DNA of 64,000 bases, from contig CP136062.1 in the NCBI GenBank assembly GCA_032622095.1, forward strand, positions 135,758,960 through 135,822,959, read 5' to 3'. Positions 22,866 through 34,585 of the stretch are shown one piece after another; positions within the stretch are counted from its first letter, which is position 1; each line of letters begins with the position of its first letter. The notes below the pieces were generated by a model. The model was given only the letters and a program-made list of their open reading frames with translations, searched no databases and was not told the origin of the DNA. This DNA comes from Siphonodentalium dalli (lineage: Eukaryota; Mollusca; Scaphopoda; Gadilida; Siphonodentaliidae). The position numbers were made by a program, and so were the translations under genes.

Positions 22866-23660
22866 GGAACAGCCGCGATGCCTACACATCTGAAAATTAT
22901 CAATATATACATGTATGTATAGTGTATAAGGAACATAGGTGCCAAGTTTATGGTTTTATCACCCTTTGCACAATTGTTACACCAAACACCAGGACTATTG
23001 TGGTATTTTTTGCGTTTCAGACACCCGAAGCTATGGTGTACGTTTTAAGGGGGTAGTTTTAAGTATTTTTCGATAAAATCTTAAGAGTGGTGATGTTCCG
23101 ATATATCTTTTGACATTTTCTGATCTAACCTCTGTTCTAGTTATATATAATGTTTCATATTTCAACTCATTGAAACTGTTTTCGTTTCCAGCCCTGGTGA
23201 GTTTCTGTGAAAAATAAGGTCCCAGTGATAATCTTGGGTGGATATTATACGTAATTCCATTTATATGTACATGTACATGCATGTCTGATTTCGCTTTACT
23301 ATTGACTTCTGGGTCAAGAAATATTCATTAACTCAAAAACAACCAATCCAAAAATGTAATGTTTTGGGTCTAGATATATCATATCCACCAGAAGCACTTT
23401 GCTAATAAAACAGTGCACTGGCATGTTTGGTCAAAGCTTTTATAATGATTGTTGACCCAAAGCTGAGTCAATATTTTGGAAGAAGATAACTCTGTGACAT
23501 GCGCCATGTCCTTAATCCGACCAAGCCACTATCGCGGGAGACTCAATAGACAACCGGTTTTGGCGAACTCATGCCAGTCCGTTATAGTACGTTCATATAC
23601 TCAACATTTTGCCAGGCAATATCTGGAAGGCATTTTGGTATAGCATGCTACAATATGACG
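22866..23660. other. MGAT2 intron 1, no gene recognised
   Basis: No coding exon or repeat family is recognised. Minus-strand open frame 23031-23282 lacks any familiar motif. Confidence 0.4.
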
Positions 23661-23935
23661 GAACCGAATGCACAGATGCTTATAAAATCTATCTATACCA
23701 CAGCTAACGACATACGAAGTAAAAACTATGTGTTTCACATAGTAGCGATGCTATTGACATTTCCCTCTAAATAGCATGCAATTTAATATCTCGATAGAAT
23801 CAACCATCCTGGTATTTTATGGCAATGTGTTAGTAGCACAGTTACATTTGGAACTACCGTAATTTTACTTCGCATGTCGTTAGCTTTGGTAAATATGCTT
23901 TTTATATGAATGCTGCCAAAATGGTGCAAGTTTAT
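23625..23935. repeat. Diverged foldback repeat with ~110-bp arms
   Basis: The left arm (about 23628-23770) contains GCTAACGACATACGAAGTAA. The right arm (about 23820-23935) contains, in inverse, GCTAACGACATGCGAAGTAA. Opposite-strand translations of the arms look alike (IKSIYTTANDIRSK and IKSIFTKANDMRSK), which is explained by the inverted duplication. Such similarity is not evidence for a protein. Confidence 0.6.
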
Positions 23936-24029
23936 GTGCAATACGACAGCATATACTCTCCAGTTATTGCGTACGTACAAACGAGATTTTGTTATTAATA
24001 TATTTTCATCGAAATATACATTCGTTCAC

Positions 24030-24220
24030 GACGTCTGTTCACAACATTACCCGATAGCATCTCATTCAGTTTATGTGGAAAAGATTACGTATATATAATA
24101 GATTTGTCATGTTTTTATCAGGAACAGATATGAATTCATTCACGACATATGTTACAACATTACATTACAACATTACCCGATATCATCTCGTTTAGTTGTT
24201 GTGGAAATGATCACGTATAT
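24030..24220. repeat. Diverged direct repeat
   Basis: ACAACATTACCCGATAGCAT with ...CTCATTCAGTTTATGTGGAAA near 24040 recurs near 24165-24210 as ACAACATTACCCGATATCAT with ...CTCGTTTAGTTGTTGTGGAAA. A third fragment, AACATAACCCGATAGCATCC, is at 24910. The three copies probably belong to one decayed element. Confidence 0.5.
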
Positions 24221-24421
24221 CTCATCCATTTATCACGTGTTTTCATATATGCATTCATTCACAACAGGTGTTTGCAACAGTCCTTCGATTTTGAGGCGTG
24301 CAATTGTGCTTGCGCGCCCTGCAAGGATCTAAAAACCAGCGAGTTATTAAATGCGCACGCCGAAAATTCCACCTCGGAATTTGTAACCAGTGAACGAGAT
24401 TTTAACAAACAACACACCAAT

Positions 24422-24643
24422 GGTTAAACGCCGACAAGACTATTCACCATGTATCTTTCTCAGCAGTGATGACATTGATTACGAACCTGGTAACGAAACT
24501 CTGTTACTATCAAAGCGAAATAGGGTTGACTCGTCAGATTCCGGTGAATCTGATTGCGGTAACGATTAGGATTCCACTTCCGAGTTCGAAGCTTTAAGAG
24601 AGTCTGATGAGCATGCGCTCTCAGACACGGAAGTCGACTAATT
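24422..24643 (+). pseudogene. Broken acidic Ser/Asp-rich open frame, possible transposase N-terminus
   Basis: A frame starting MVKRRQDYSP runs through SSDDIDYEPGNETLLLSKRN and a DSSDSGESDCGND stretch. It meets a TAG stop at about 24567, then stays open in the same frame through DSTSEFEALRESDEHALSDT to a TAA near 24641. Acidic, Ser-rich N-termini like this are common in piggyBac-type transposases, but no catalytic domain follows. The identification is therefore only a suggestion. An imperfect inverted repeat, CCGGTGAATCTGAT / ATCAGATTCACCGG, sits at about 24540 and 24650. Confidence 0.25.
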
Positions 24644-24989
24644 ACCGTGATCAGATTCACCGGGATTGCCGGATTGTTGATGTTATTATCATGTGGACTA
24701 TTGTACAATATAAACATATGTTTTTATTTCTGTTTCACACTTGGAATTATACGTGTGTATCATTATACTTGTGTTTGTATTTATTCAGTAATCATTTCAT
24801 CGATGTTAATTTGAATTGCGCTCCCTCAAAAAAGGCGCGCGCAAATCCCAAAAGCTCCGATCGATATATCGCGCACCTACGTTTTCCAAATTCGAAGGAC
24901 TGGTTTGCAACATAACCCGATAGCATCCAAATGTAGAAATTCTTGATACCTATGGGCTATGGGCGTTTTATTTATAGATATGGGTTTTT

Positions 24990-25095
24990 TTTGGGACGCA
25001 TTAAAAGTTGTAGTGCGACCCCAAGTCCGGTTGTTTTGGGACGCATTAAAAGTTGTAGTGCGACCCCGAGCCCAGTAAAAGTTGTAGTTGTTTTT
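24990..25095. repeat. Short tandem repeat, ~43-bp unit
   Basis: GGGACGCATTAAAAGTTGTA with GTGCGACCCC occurs twice (24994 and 25037), followed by a partial third unit (AGTAAAAGTTGTAGTTG). Confidence 0.75.
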
Positions 25096-25670
25096 TAATT
25101 GTTATACGGATGCCAAAAAGTGCAAGGCGATTAATTCTAATGGGAATTCGCGCATTAACCATTAGCACGCTGCGTGTTATGTGTTTCTAATTATCTTTAA
25201 CCTGCTTTGTTGCATTGTTATTTGAACATCTTTCGTTTATTTTCGCGTGACATAAATCGGAATGCTATCTACTATTATAATGCACGGGGATTTGACGATT
25301 GTATAAGAACTTTAATTTTAACATGAATCCGAGGTGTTTGTTTATATCGGTGTTTAACATGTTATTTAATATCGTTTAGTGAACTTTTTCATTTAGTTAT
25401 ACGCGACAAATATCGGCATGTTAAATTATATTCTAAATGAATTGGGATGGTTACTCCTTCGTGCTGTTTGTAAATATTGACTTTTCATTTCTTTGTATAT
25501 ATGCGGAATATATCAGAGCTATGAATAGAGATGTTATTAAGAAAAGTTCCAACACTAACCCTTCACATTAGTTGTTTTATATACAATGTGGCCTAATTCT
25601 AAACATAATTTTTATTTATGTGTACCGAGGATATATCAGAATGCTATATGAATTGAAGAATGTTCAGAAA
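25096..25670. other. AT-rich intron sequence, no gene
   Basis: I see no coding exon, RNA gene or recognised repeat family in this part of intron 1. Confidence 0.45.
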
Positions 25671-25675
25671 TTACC

Positions 25676-26235
25676 CCCCCCCCCCCCCCCCTCCTGGGAC
25701 CATGTTTTAATCGATACTCATGGGGGAGGGGGCATATTATAATTAGTCCTCATTGGACCTGATTGGACCACATTTTAATTGACCCTCATGGGACTATATT
25801 GTATTTCACTCCAGTGGGACCGTAGATTTAATCAACACTGATGACACCATATTTTAATTTCAATTAACCCTCATAATGGGACCATATATTTATTCTTTAA
25901 TTAAGTCACTATACCATATTTTAATTGACCTTAATGGGACCATATTTCAATTAATCCTGATGGGTCCATATTTTTATTAACCCTCATGGGACAATATTTT
26001 AATTAACAATCAAGGTACAATTTTAATTAACCATCATGGGACCATATTTTTTATTAACCCTGATTGGACAATATATTAATTAACCCTCATGGGACCATAT
26101 TTTATTTACCGTAATGAGACCATATTTTAATTTACCCTCATTGGACAATATTTCAATTAACCCTCTCTGGGTGTAACGATATTTTAATTTACCCTCGTGT
26201 AACCATAGATGTATTTTAATTAATCCTTTATGAGA
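25676..26235. repeat. Minisatellite with ~30-40 bp unit, plus poly-C run
   Basis: A run of about 18 C at 25676-25693 starts the tract. It is followed by about 14 variable units of CC(C/T)TCATGGGACCATATTTT AATTAA type. The units differ in length and drift in sequence, which suggests an old array. Confidence 0.85.
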
Positions 26236-26644
26236 GGTCTTATCAGGAGTGCATTACCTGAGGCTATTCTTAGATCAGCATTACGCCCTCATATGGTGTA
26301 TATTGGCAAGTATATCTGACCCTGTCCCAGAAGGTGGTGGACTAAATGTGATAAAAACATACTCGGTATCTGCGTAATTGGATACTGAATGTGAATAGAA
26401 ACGTGCTCGTACTTGAACCATGTTTCGAAGATCGCAATTTTTGCCCGATTATTAATCTGCATGCTATTTCATGCGCTACTCACACCACTATTTCAAATGA
26501 AATTAGAAAAAAATATCACGTATAATCAACTACATAAGCGTTACCTATATACAGATGTTTCACAATCCCCACATTAAAGTTGTTATATTTTATATATGGC
26601 AAATGATATGATCTTGAGGGCGTTATCATTTCTGACTTGTTTTC

Positions 26645-27291
26645 TTGTCAAGAGGTGTACAGTATGTGACAATGTCAAGCTGCACACAGAAAATCTATTG
26701 GAGTAACGTTATTCTCGGTTTCTTTCTGGACTTCGTCAAATCTTCATGCTATCCTGTATCTGAATCTGGAAATGTTGTATACATAAGCTACGGTACTACA
26801 AGTGGATTCGATCAAAGTCTACTCGTCTTTCGAAACCATCAACGGCTTGGGGACAGGAACTTACATGTACCAGTATTCCGGCATGGTCTATATTGTGTTG
26901 CACATCGTTATATTGTGAATATAATTGACGTGACCAACAGAAAACCATGTATGACATGAATTCATCAGTTTATGGTTATTCACTTGGATGGAAATTCTTA
27001 CTTGGCCTGTGTTGTGCATTCAATGATATGCCAAAACTTGGCATTCGTCGGTGTATCAATAATCGGCAATGAAAAGATGTGTGTTTTTCTTGTTGTTTGC
27101 AGTTACATCTGATAAGCATAATGATAACCCATGCAAATGGTAAATTTCAGATATTCAAGGAAGTGAATATAAAATGGTTTCTCTCGCGATATGATTTCTT
27201 CGGAAGAATTGTCAATCAATGTCCTACAAAACAGTTGCTTCATGAATACAAGCCAAGTTCCTGCATACATATACCGCTATTCTCAAAGTAA
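26645..27291 (+). other. Two unrecognised open frames
   Basis: Frames of 104 codons (26645-26959) and 70 codons (27079-27291) lie in the same region and are not made of tandem repeats. I recognise no motif. Splice-like sites and family similarity are not evident. They may be chance or a decayed gene or transposon. Confidence 0.15.
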
Positions 27292-27299
27292 TTGACCAG

Positions 27300-27600
27300 A
27301 AAAACGGGGTGATACCCCGGTCATGACCGCGGTCATACCGGTAATAAACAGTAGCGGTATCGAGACGGTCATGGCGTGGAGTTATGGTATTGGGCGATAA
27401 TGATACCGTGGTCTTTTAGCGGGCAGCGCATTAATTTTGTTGAATACCGCGGTGATTTTTATGGAACTCTTTTAGGGGAGGTATTTACTCACACATACTT
27501 GTTCGCGTTAACAAGCAGTATCAGTAACGCGGTATTGGAGGATACCGCGGTATAGTACCGCCATATTAACGGGGTGACACCACGTTATTGGTGGTCAATT
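27300..27600. repeat. CpG-rich tract of GATACCGCGGTA-type palindromes
   Basis: TACCGCGGTAT, GACCGCGGTCATACCGGTA, GATACCGTGGTC and AATACCGCGGTGA recur within 300 bp. The tract is bounded by the direct repeats AACGGGGTGATACC (27303) and AACGGGGTGACACC (27570). CpG content is far above the surroundings. No coding content is seen. Confidence 0.6.
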
Positions 27601-27624
27601 ACTTTAAGTATAGCGGTATGCCAG

Positions 27625-27715
27625 GGTTGGGGCGATTACATGACAATGTAATCGATTACGATTACAATTACTTTTGATTTACATGATTACCATTACGATT
27701 ACTGATTACATTATA
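27625..27715. repeat. GATTAC-rich low-complexity tract
   Basis: Repeated GATTAC and ATTACGATTAC words make up this stretch. Confidence 0.7.
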
Positions 27716-27719
27716 TATT

Positions 27720-28500
27720 ATATGCATGAGCCATGAGAACACTGAATCCAGTTCATGACACATCATGGAAATATTATATTTCATATATGTTGGGTTTTGT
27801 ATACATAAATTAATCTTTATGGATCCACGAGTTTAATTTCTCTCAGATAAATCATCCCAACATATGCAAGAAGCGGCATACATGTGCATAGATACAAATA
27901 AGCTTAGTAATTCCTCATTTCATAAGATGTCAACAGGTCAAATTAATTGCTGGATACTCAGAACAGTATCATGGACTAATTAGAAAACGGCATGCAAAAA
28001 TCTTGATATCCTTTCTGATGTGAATAATTTCTATCACCATGCACAGAGTTCCCTCTTTATAATAGTACTGGTACGTAAACGAGCAATTACTAGGTTTAAT
28101 TTAATCATATGCACTTTGGGCTGTTTCAATTTTGCACATCTACATTAGATCACCCTCCAGAACAATGATGTTCGAAGAAGATGTAACCTGACCAAAATCT
28201 AAAGCCACATAATGTTTACATATTTCGATAACTTTATTCAGGAGACCAATAAACAATATTTTTCTTAGAGTGAGTGGATGGTCAATATTCTTAAATTCAA
28301 TAACTAATCACATGTCATTTTATCTTTATTTAAATCGGCATTAATTTTTTTCTACCGTATATATGTTTCATTTTAGAACTTCTGGTTTTATATTTGTGAA
28401 TTTGAATGTTATTTCCAATTATAATACTTTGAAGTTGCAAACATTATGTGGGAGTTTAAATTTATTTGTATGTTGTATCTCAGCGGATGTTAATTTTATA
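27720..28500. other. AT-rich intron sequence, no gene
   Basis: I see no exon, RNA gene or repeat family here. Confidence 0.45.
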
Positions 28501-28504
28501 AGGA

Positions 28505-28730
28505 CGCCCTGATGTGAGGGGAATCGTCCCTACGAATGGAGCCTTGATCCGTCCCTGTAAACGCCCAAACACAACGTTTGCCCAACGTTGTCCCAATGTC
28601 GTATTAATAGTGGAATTCACCGTTGGTTCGACGAATCACCGTCGAGTCGACGACGGGATCCGATGTCGAGCCGACGCCGAGCCAGCGGCAACAGCCATAG
28701 TTGGCTCAACGTAGGTGTGCTATCTGGGTT
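28505..28730 (+). repeat. CpG-rich fragment, probably an old dispersed repeat
   Basis: The stretch is rich in CGACG and GTCGAGTCGACGACG words within AT-rich intron. A 66-codon frame (28514-28714) crosses it but has no recognisable domain. It looks like a decayed repeat rather than a gene. Confidence 0.3.
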
Positions 28731-29494
28731 CTTGCTGTCCCGCTAGTATTGCATGGCGTTTCTATTTCTTTGCTTGTCGATTATGCGTATCTTGGTTACA
28801 ACCTCTTGAATGAATTCCGACGAAATTGTCATTGTGAAGTTCCGTTTTTGTTTTAATGAAATATTGCGATGTATTAAGAGTGTTTCTTATAAAAAAAATT
28901 AATTTTGCGATAATTAAGACATGAATAAAGAACGTTTCTCAATATAGTTTTTATGATCCATTAAAAATGTATTTATCTTCTATGTGGTTGTTTGTTAGAA
29001 CATTGTTCAAATATACACCATTTGGAGACACATAAAAACTAACAGTGAGTATTTTTCACTGATCAATATCATATCAGCATCCGAAGGACATTGTGTGTAC
29101 TCCGTCGCCAGTTATGCAAACACACTTAGTGCCAACGTGAACTGAGTGCGAAAAACTGAACGACCGATCAAAAATTCTTTTATAATTATAAGTTTTGCCT
29201 TGCATGCTTAATATGCTTATTAATAGTTATTTCTTATATAGTGCTCGAACTTGATATTTGGATTTACCACACAATGTGTAAGTAATAACGATTTATCCAT
29301 GTAAAAACTATTCAAAATATATGTCCACATAATTCATAAAATATACAATTAAACTTTATTTATAAACATAAAATAATTTCATAATTTCATAAATCCACAA
29401 AAAAATCCTCCCCAAAACAGGTCTAAACCTAGGAATATTCGGCCAATACGATCAGCCGAATCTTCTCAGCCGAATCTTCCCTCGGCCGAATCTT

Positions 29495-29800
29495 CACGGA
29501 CCCAACTCACATACCAAATTTTATTTTATTCAGATCAGACTTACTAATGTGTTATCATCCAGAAATTAAAATTGAGTGCAAATTCCAACAAAAAAGGACC
29601 ATAATGCTGGTGAAAATTGGCGGGCAGTACCAGAATTCGGAAATTACCTGTATTTTGTTCTAGTAAACCCACAAACCAAATTTCATTCCATTCAGTTGAG
29701 ACTATCTAAGTTATCCATCTGGAATCCAAAACTGAACAAGAGGACAGACAGATGGATCCTACCCCCTTCAACTGCCTCTGGAACCCCTAAAAAACAACTG
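29495..29800 (+). repeat. Family C-related fragment
   Basis: CCCAACTCACATACCAAATT, GGTGAAAATTGGCGGGC, CATTCCATTCAGTTGAGAC and GACAGACAGATGGATCC follow the order of the core and 3' part of family C. The end is CAACTGCCTCTGGAACCCCT. No 5' hairpin is present. Confidence 0.55.
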
Positions 29801-30290
29801 AAAACTTCTAGGAGCCCATGGCGGCTACATGGTTACATGTACCATACTAGTACCCCACGCAGCAAATAAGTCTTCACATAACCCTAGTGAATTCAACGTT
29901 TCCGCCATGGCAAAACTGCTAAGTTCAACACAACTATTCAGTTGCACTGCAAAATATTTTATGGTCAATAATGTCAAGGTTTACGTCATTCATGTTCTTT
30001 TAATAAAGCTATTTTCACCTGCGAGATGGCTCAGACAGGAGATTTGCAATCTTACAGTAAATGAGTGGAAAGTTTCTGAATTTCTAAAAATGCATATGCC
30101 TGTGGCAACATAGTCTAACATGCATAATGGGTTGCTAAAGCATGCACATAATGATCATGAGCTCAAAATTATATATAGAGAATAATCGCTTGAATGAACT
30201 GGTGACTTGAAATAATTCATGAGAGGCAAAAACAAGAGAGCACATTGCACTCGAGTGTTTTACAAAATAGTCCCTGCCTCGTTTGAATTA

Positions 30291-30496
30291 CAGTAATGCC
30301 CTAAGTAATCGACTCCTTAACCACAGCAGAATTATGGGTAACTTTTCAGGATTTAGTCGGAAATATGGTTTGTTGCCATTCATCGGAAAGCTCTCCCCGA
30401 GAGCTTTCCGATGAATAGCAACAAGCCATATTTCCGACTAAATCCTGAAGAGTTACCCATAATTCTGCTGTGGTTAAGGAGTCGATGACCTTACTG
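30291..30496. mobile_element. TA-flanked palindromic MITE, intact
   Basis: The 206-bp element is flanked by TA on both sides. Its ends are CAGTAATGCCCTAAG and CCTTACTG. Both arms (~95 bp) carry GAGTCGAT/ATCGACTCCTTAACCACAG, CAGAATTATGGGTAACTTTT and AGGATTTAGTCGGAAATATG. The centre is GAGAGCTTTCC around 30395-30405. A TA duplication suggests a Tc1/mariner-like mobiliser. Confidence 0.8.
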
Positions 30497-30780
30497 TATT
30501 TCACATTACCAGTTCAATCAAGAGTAAATTATTCTGTTTATTATATTATATTAAACATCTGATTTACCAGATATCTGAATCATACTGCCATTAAACCCAT
30601 AACGCATAAATTTTTATAGGTAGCGTGTATGACTATGTAACGCGGGAGTTAAAGTGACTTAATTTACCAGTGAAATTATCGTTTCACTCATAGGAATATA
30701 ACAAATACCAAAACTTTTATATTATTATCTTGAAAGAAAAATGTTCCTAATTAATTGCTTATATAAAATATTTGTTTTAA

Positions 30781-30852
30781 CACGTTGAGTGCCAACTACA
30801 AGCTATCTCATACTTTTTGCATGTAATTGAATGGGAGTCGGCACTCAGTGTG
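30781..30852. mobile_element. Minimal 72-bp TTAA-flanked element
   Basis: TTAA flanks both sides (30777-30780 and 30853-30856). The termini are CACGTTGAGTGCCAACT and AGTCGGCACTCAGTGTG. The ends resemble the CACTTTCAGTGCC family at 15709. Confidence 0.6.
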
Positions 30853-30859
30853 TTAAACT

Positions 30860-31875
30860 TAAGATACTGGCATAAATTAACCAATGTGGTACTAATGTAC
30901 TTACCTTTTAGTCACACACCTGCTGTTCATCTGCGGTGAACTTGCCATTGGAATGCGGTGCTCAAAAGCAGTGATCAAGGACAAGTACACAGCAGAGATA
31001 GTAACGTGGTAATTAATTTATCATTTGTATATACTTAGTTTTAGATAGGAGTTTAATGTAACTTTAAACAGATATATGGTCATATCGTGACATAAGAAGA
31101 GAACGAAACTCAGGTTATGGCATTCATTTATTACTCCTCCTACTTTTAGAATACTTCTACTTCAGGAAGTGACTACCAATGTCTTATTATTTACAGGCTG
31201 GAAGTTTCAGTGCAACAGCAAAAAGGTGTCTACAAACTGTCTCGGTATCTAGTTGAGTGTATGCTAGAGTGACTTGTCAAATATAGGTAACAGCTTCATT
31301 TTTCTGATCATTCACCCGAAAATAAATTCAACAACTGTTCAAAAATTACACAAGAAGCTTCACAGAAAACAATTAGAAATAATTTTAATTTTGTCACGAC
31401 CTACTGATCAGTGAAATCATTGCCATGTTAAAGGAAATACACCTATTTGTATTTTGGACTTACGGTAATCAATAATTAAAATGTACCGGTAGATTAAACC
31501 TTTGATAACTGGTGATCAGTGGTTTCATTAATCTGTATAGGAATATTTAGCTACTGGACATTTTAAGGCCAAATAAAAAACATGTAATCTAGCATCCACC
31601 CAGTCAAAGACATTATGATTTTGTATTAACCATTTTCCATGGGTGAGACACAGTGGCCAACTCAACAATTAAAGACATCAGTACAATTCCAGAAGCAATT
31701 TGGCTCAAATGCATATAAACATTGGTTGCTTCTGGTATTTGCAGCAGGCATTGCTGTTTTCGTTGCTTCAGAAATTTGAGTGAGGGGAAAGGAACCTTAA
31801 AAGAGAACTGAAACACGTCCAAGTCTTTGACTATCAACATGTGCCATCATGCTCATGGGGGGAGGGGGCAATTTA
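30860..31875. other. MGAT2 intron 1, no supported gene
   Basis: Short exon-like frames occur near 30920 and 31195 but carry no recognised domain. The minus-strand 75-codon frame at 31613-31840 is likewise unrecognised. Confidence 0.4.
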
Positions 31876-31879
31876 CTGT

Positions 31880-32335
31880 AACAGTTAAAGATGCAGAATC
31901 CGAATTAACACTCCCATATTACTATTTCTTTGGTAAACAGATATTTGAATCGAGTCAAGGAACCCACCCATAAAAGCTCAGAGTGATCTGATATAGATTT
32001 TTTAATTTTGTTATTTCTCGAGATGTGTATTTATTTGTGGTATGGTAAAAAAAATCGTCAAGGCGACAATCACGGACCAAATTGCAGATGAAGATGGATA
32101 ACTCTAAAATCAAGTGGCTTAGGTGTTAAGATACATTAACAATCCGGCCATATTTCGTTGATCTAAATGTTTATAAATAACACGTTTTGGGCATTTTTAT
32201 ACTATAGTTGACTGTGGTTAGCATTATTTTTGGGCAATTAATCTATTCTGATAACTGAAGAGGCATTTAATAAAATGTAGTTGTTGTTGGAATCTGATGA
32301 TATGGGGACCATCGAATCGGATTGAGTACCTTTTA
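31880..32335. repeat. Dispersed repeat, second copy of 505-880
   Basis: AGATGAAGATGGATAACTCT, CAAGTGGCTT, GACTGTGGTTAGCATTATTT, GGGCAATTAATC and GAATCTGATGATATGGGGAC occur in the same order and strand as at 505-880. It is directly followed by the family D element. Confidence 0.7.
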
Positions 32336-33468
32336 TTAGTCGAGTTTTTTTCCAAAACTCGACTTATAGTTTAATGAGGGACGGTGGGCGGGCGGGCGGA
32401 CGGGCGGGCGGCGTGTTTTGCTTATAACTCAACCGTTTATTGACGGATTAAAAAATTTGGTGTGTGAGTACATATCCATGCACGTAAGCTGCAGACAAAA
32501 AATCGGGTTCGTCCGCACATTTATTACAGAGTTATGGCCTTTTGCCATTTTTCACTGATTTTAGGCTCGTTAGCGCAACAACTTCAACAAACATTATCTG
32601 ATTCGATTGAAATTTGGGATATAGGTGTCTCCCAAGAATATCTCGTACGAGTTCGAAAACCGGCCTGGTCCGATAAAATTTGATAGAGTTATGGCCCTTA
32701 ATTAGTCATTTTTCACGAATTTTTCAGCTCGTTAGCGCGATAACTTCAACAAACGTTATCCGATTTGATTGAAATTTGGTATATAGGTGTCTCCCAAGAA
32801 TATCTCGGACGAGTTCGAAAACCGGCCTGGTCCGATAAAATTTGATAGAGTTATGGCCCTTAATTAGTCATTTTTCACGAATTTTCAGCTCGTTAGCGCG
32901 ATAACTTCAACAAACGTTATCCGATTTGATTGAAATTTGGTATATAGGTGTCTCCCAAGAATATCTCGGTCGAGTTCGAAAACCGGCCCGGTCCGATAAA
33001 ATTTGATAGAGTTATGGTCCTTAAGTAGTCATTTTGTACGAATTTTCAGCTCGTTAGCGCGATAACTTCAACAAACGTCATCCGATTCAAGTAAAATTTG
33101 GTATATAAGTGTCTTCCAATAATATCCTGGACGAGTTCGAAAACCAGCCTGGCCCAATAAAATTTGATAGAGTTATGGCCCTTAATTAGTCATTTTTCGT
33201 GAATTTTTAGCTCGTTAGCGCTATAACTTCAACAAACGTCCTCCGATTTGTTTAAAATTTGGAATAGACATACTTGCCAAGAATATTTCGGACGAGTTCG
33301 AAAACCAGCCTGGCCCGATAAAATTTGATAGAGTTATGGCCCTTAATTAGTCATTTTTCGATTTTACCTATTAATTAGTCTACTGATACTGATGCACACC
33401 AATGGCAGTAGCCACCGGCGGTAAGCCGCCGAAAATGAGACACAGCATCTCTGATGCCACCTCTTGTA
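32336..33468 (-). mobile_element. Helentron/HINE-like element, family D
   Basis: Read on the minus strand, the 5' end has GGCATCAGAGATGCT and the 3' end has the hairpin AGTCGAGTTTTGG...AAACTCGACT ending in CTAA. The core is about five units of ~162 bp carrying GAGTTATGGCCCTTAATTAG, AGCTCGTTAGCGCGATAACT and TCGAAAACCGGCCTGG. A G/C-rich GGGCGGGCGGAC microsatellite (32380-32415) lies next to the 3' hairpin, as in the other families. I could not identify a clear subterminal inverted repeat. Confidence 0.65.
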
Positions 33469-33639
33469 TTTACATAAGAAGGGTTTCAACACGCAACATT
33501 TAGTTATGGGGGATTATTGATAATGAAAATAAGAACGAAGAATGTCTATTTTTGTCACTTTCTTTATGATAGTGATGATTTTACAGACTTTAGTTATTTC
33601 ACATGTACCCACATCGAGCTGAATGTTTGAGTGCCTTAA

Positions 33640-33877
33640 CCCTTCTATGACTGGAGCTTCATGAAATTTTGTGAAAACCCTGTGCCAATGCATTCTCTTA
33701 TATATGTGAGTCTCACATAGAGAGCCTCGCATATAAGAGAATACATTGGCCTAACAATATTTACCTTGACCTTGTAAGCCAGTGCATTCTCTTATATATT
33801 CGAGACTCGCATATATAAGAGAAAGCACTGGCACAGGATCATTAATGATTCACCAGTGCGGCTCCCATAACGAAAGG
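33640..33877. mobile_element. TTAA palindromic MITE, ACTGGAGCTTC family, intact
   Basis: TTAA is at 33636-33639 and 33878-33881. The left terminus is CCCTTCTATGACTGGAGCTT. The right terminus GGCTCCCATAACGAAAGG is diverged. The interior has two palindromes of CAATGCATTCTCTTATATAT and CATATATAAGAGAAAGCAC type, the same core as in the CCCTTTACCCAACA family. Related copies are at 44453-44752, 51308-51380, 52065-52168 and 17728-17822. Confidence 0.75.
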
Positions 33878-34409
33878 TTAAGAACTGAATGGGAGTATCC
33901 ATTCAGGAATCAGAGGGTTAATTGGTTCGATCACTGCTCGTGACAAATATCCCATTTAAATGCAAAGAACACAATCAATCACACGCTGGGAATGAGATGA
34001 GATAATTGAATAATAAATGTTTTATATTGGTGATGTTTGTTATGTTTCACGGATTATGACAAACAGAAATGTTTATTTTTTTTGCAAGCGAAAAATTATA
34101 ATTTGTCTCAGTCACGATTCAGATAAGTTTTGGTATCGAGTAAAATTTGTTACAGTCGCTTTTTAAAATACTTGTTTATGAAGAAATTGACCATTCCCAA
34201 TGATAAATTGACACACAATCATAGTGAATCAATGATTTGAAGCCAACAGCTGATCGCTGTCCATTCACCCATTGTTAGTTCATTATCTTCCGAGAAATAT
34301 AGATCAAATGTAGCTTCATTGATTTTCCTCATAAAATATATTGAATTTCATAGACAATTTTTGTTTTACTTTAACAATAATAAATACCGGTAACAATATG
34401 TATCTTATA

Positions 34410-34530
34410 ATTAACACCTTGGTGACTAATACTCGAAGAGTAGTTCACTTCAGGACCATTCAGTTAATAAGTTCATTGGGCCATTTGTTAAATTTATTAT
34501 CTAAACGGTCCCTCCAAATGACTGAATAGG
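34410..34530. repeat. Diverged TTAACCCTTTCTATACTAAA MITE fragment
   Basis: ACTAATACTCGAAGAGTAGT, AATTTATTATCTAAACGG and CCCTCCAAATGACTGAATAGG resemble the family interior. The termini are not clear. Confidence 0.4.
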
Positions 34531-34585
34531 AATCCTGTCTTCTGTGAATCATTACAAACATCCATCACACTTGAAGAACAGTACC

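Noticed and set aside
23571-23980. Similar peptides on opposite strands (IKSIYTTANDIRSK and IKSIFTKANDMRSK) as a small gene family
   Set aside because: The similarity follows from a DNA inverted repeat, with frames that end at unrelated stops.
30908-31260. Two short exon-like frames on the plus strand near AG sites
   Set aside because: No recognised domain, no consistent phase between them and no adjoining exons.
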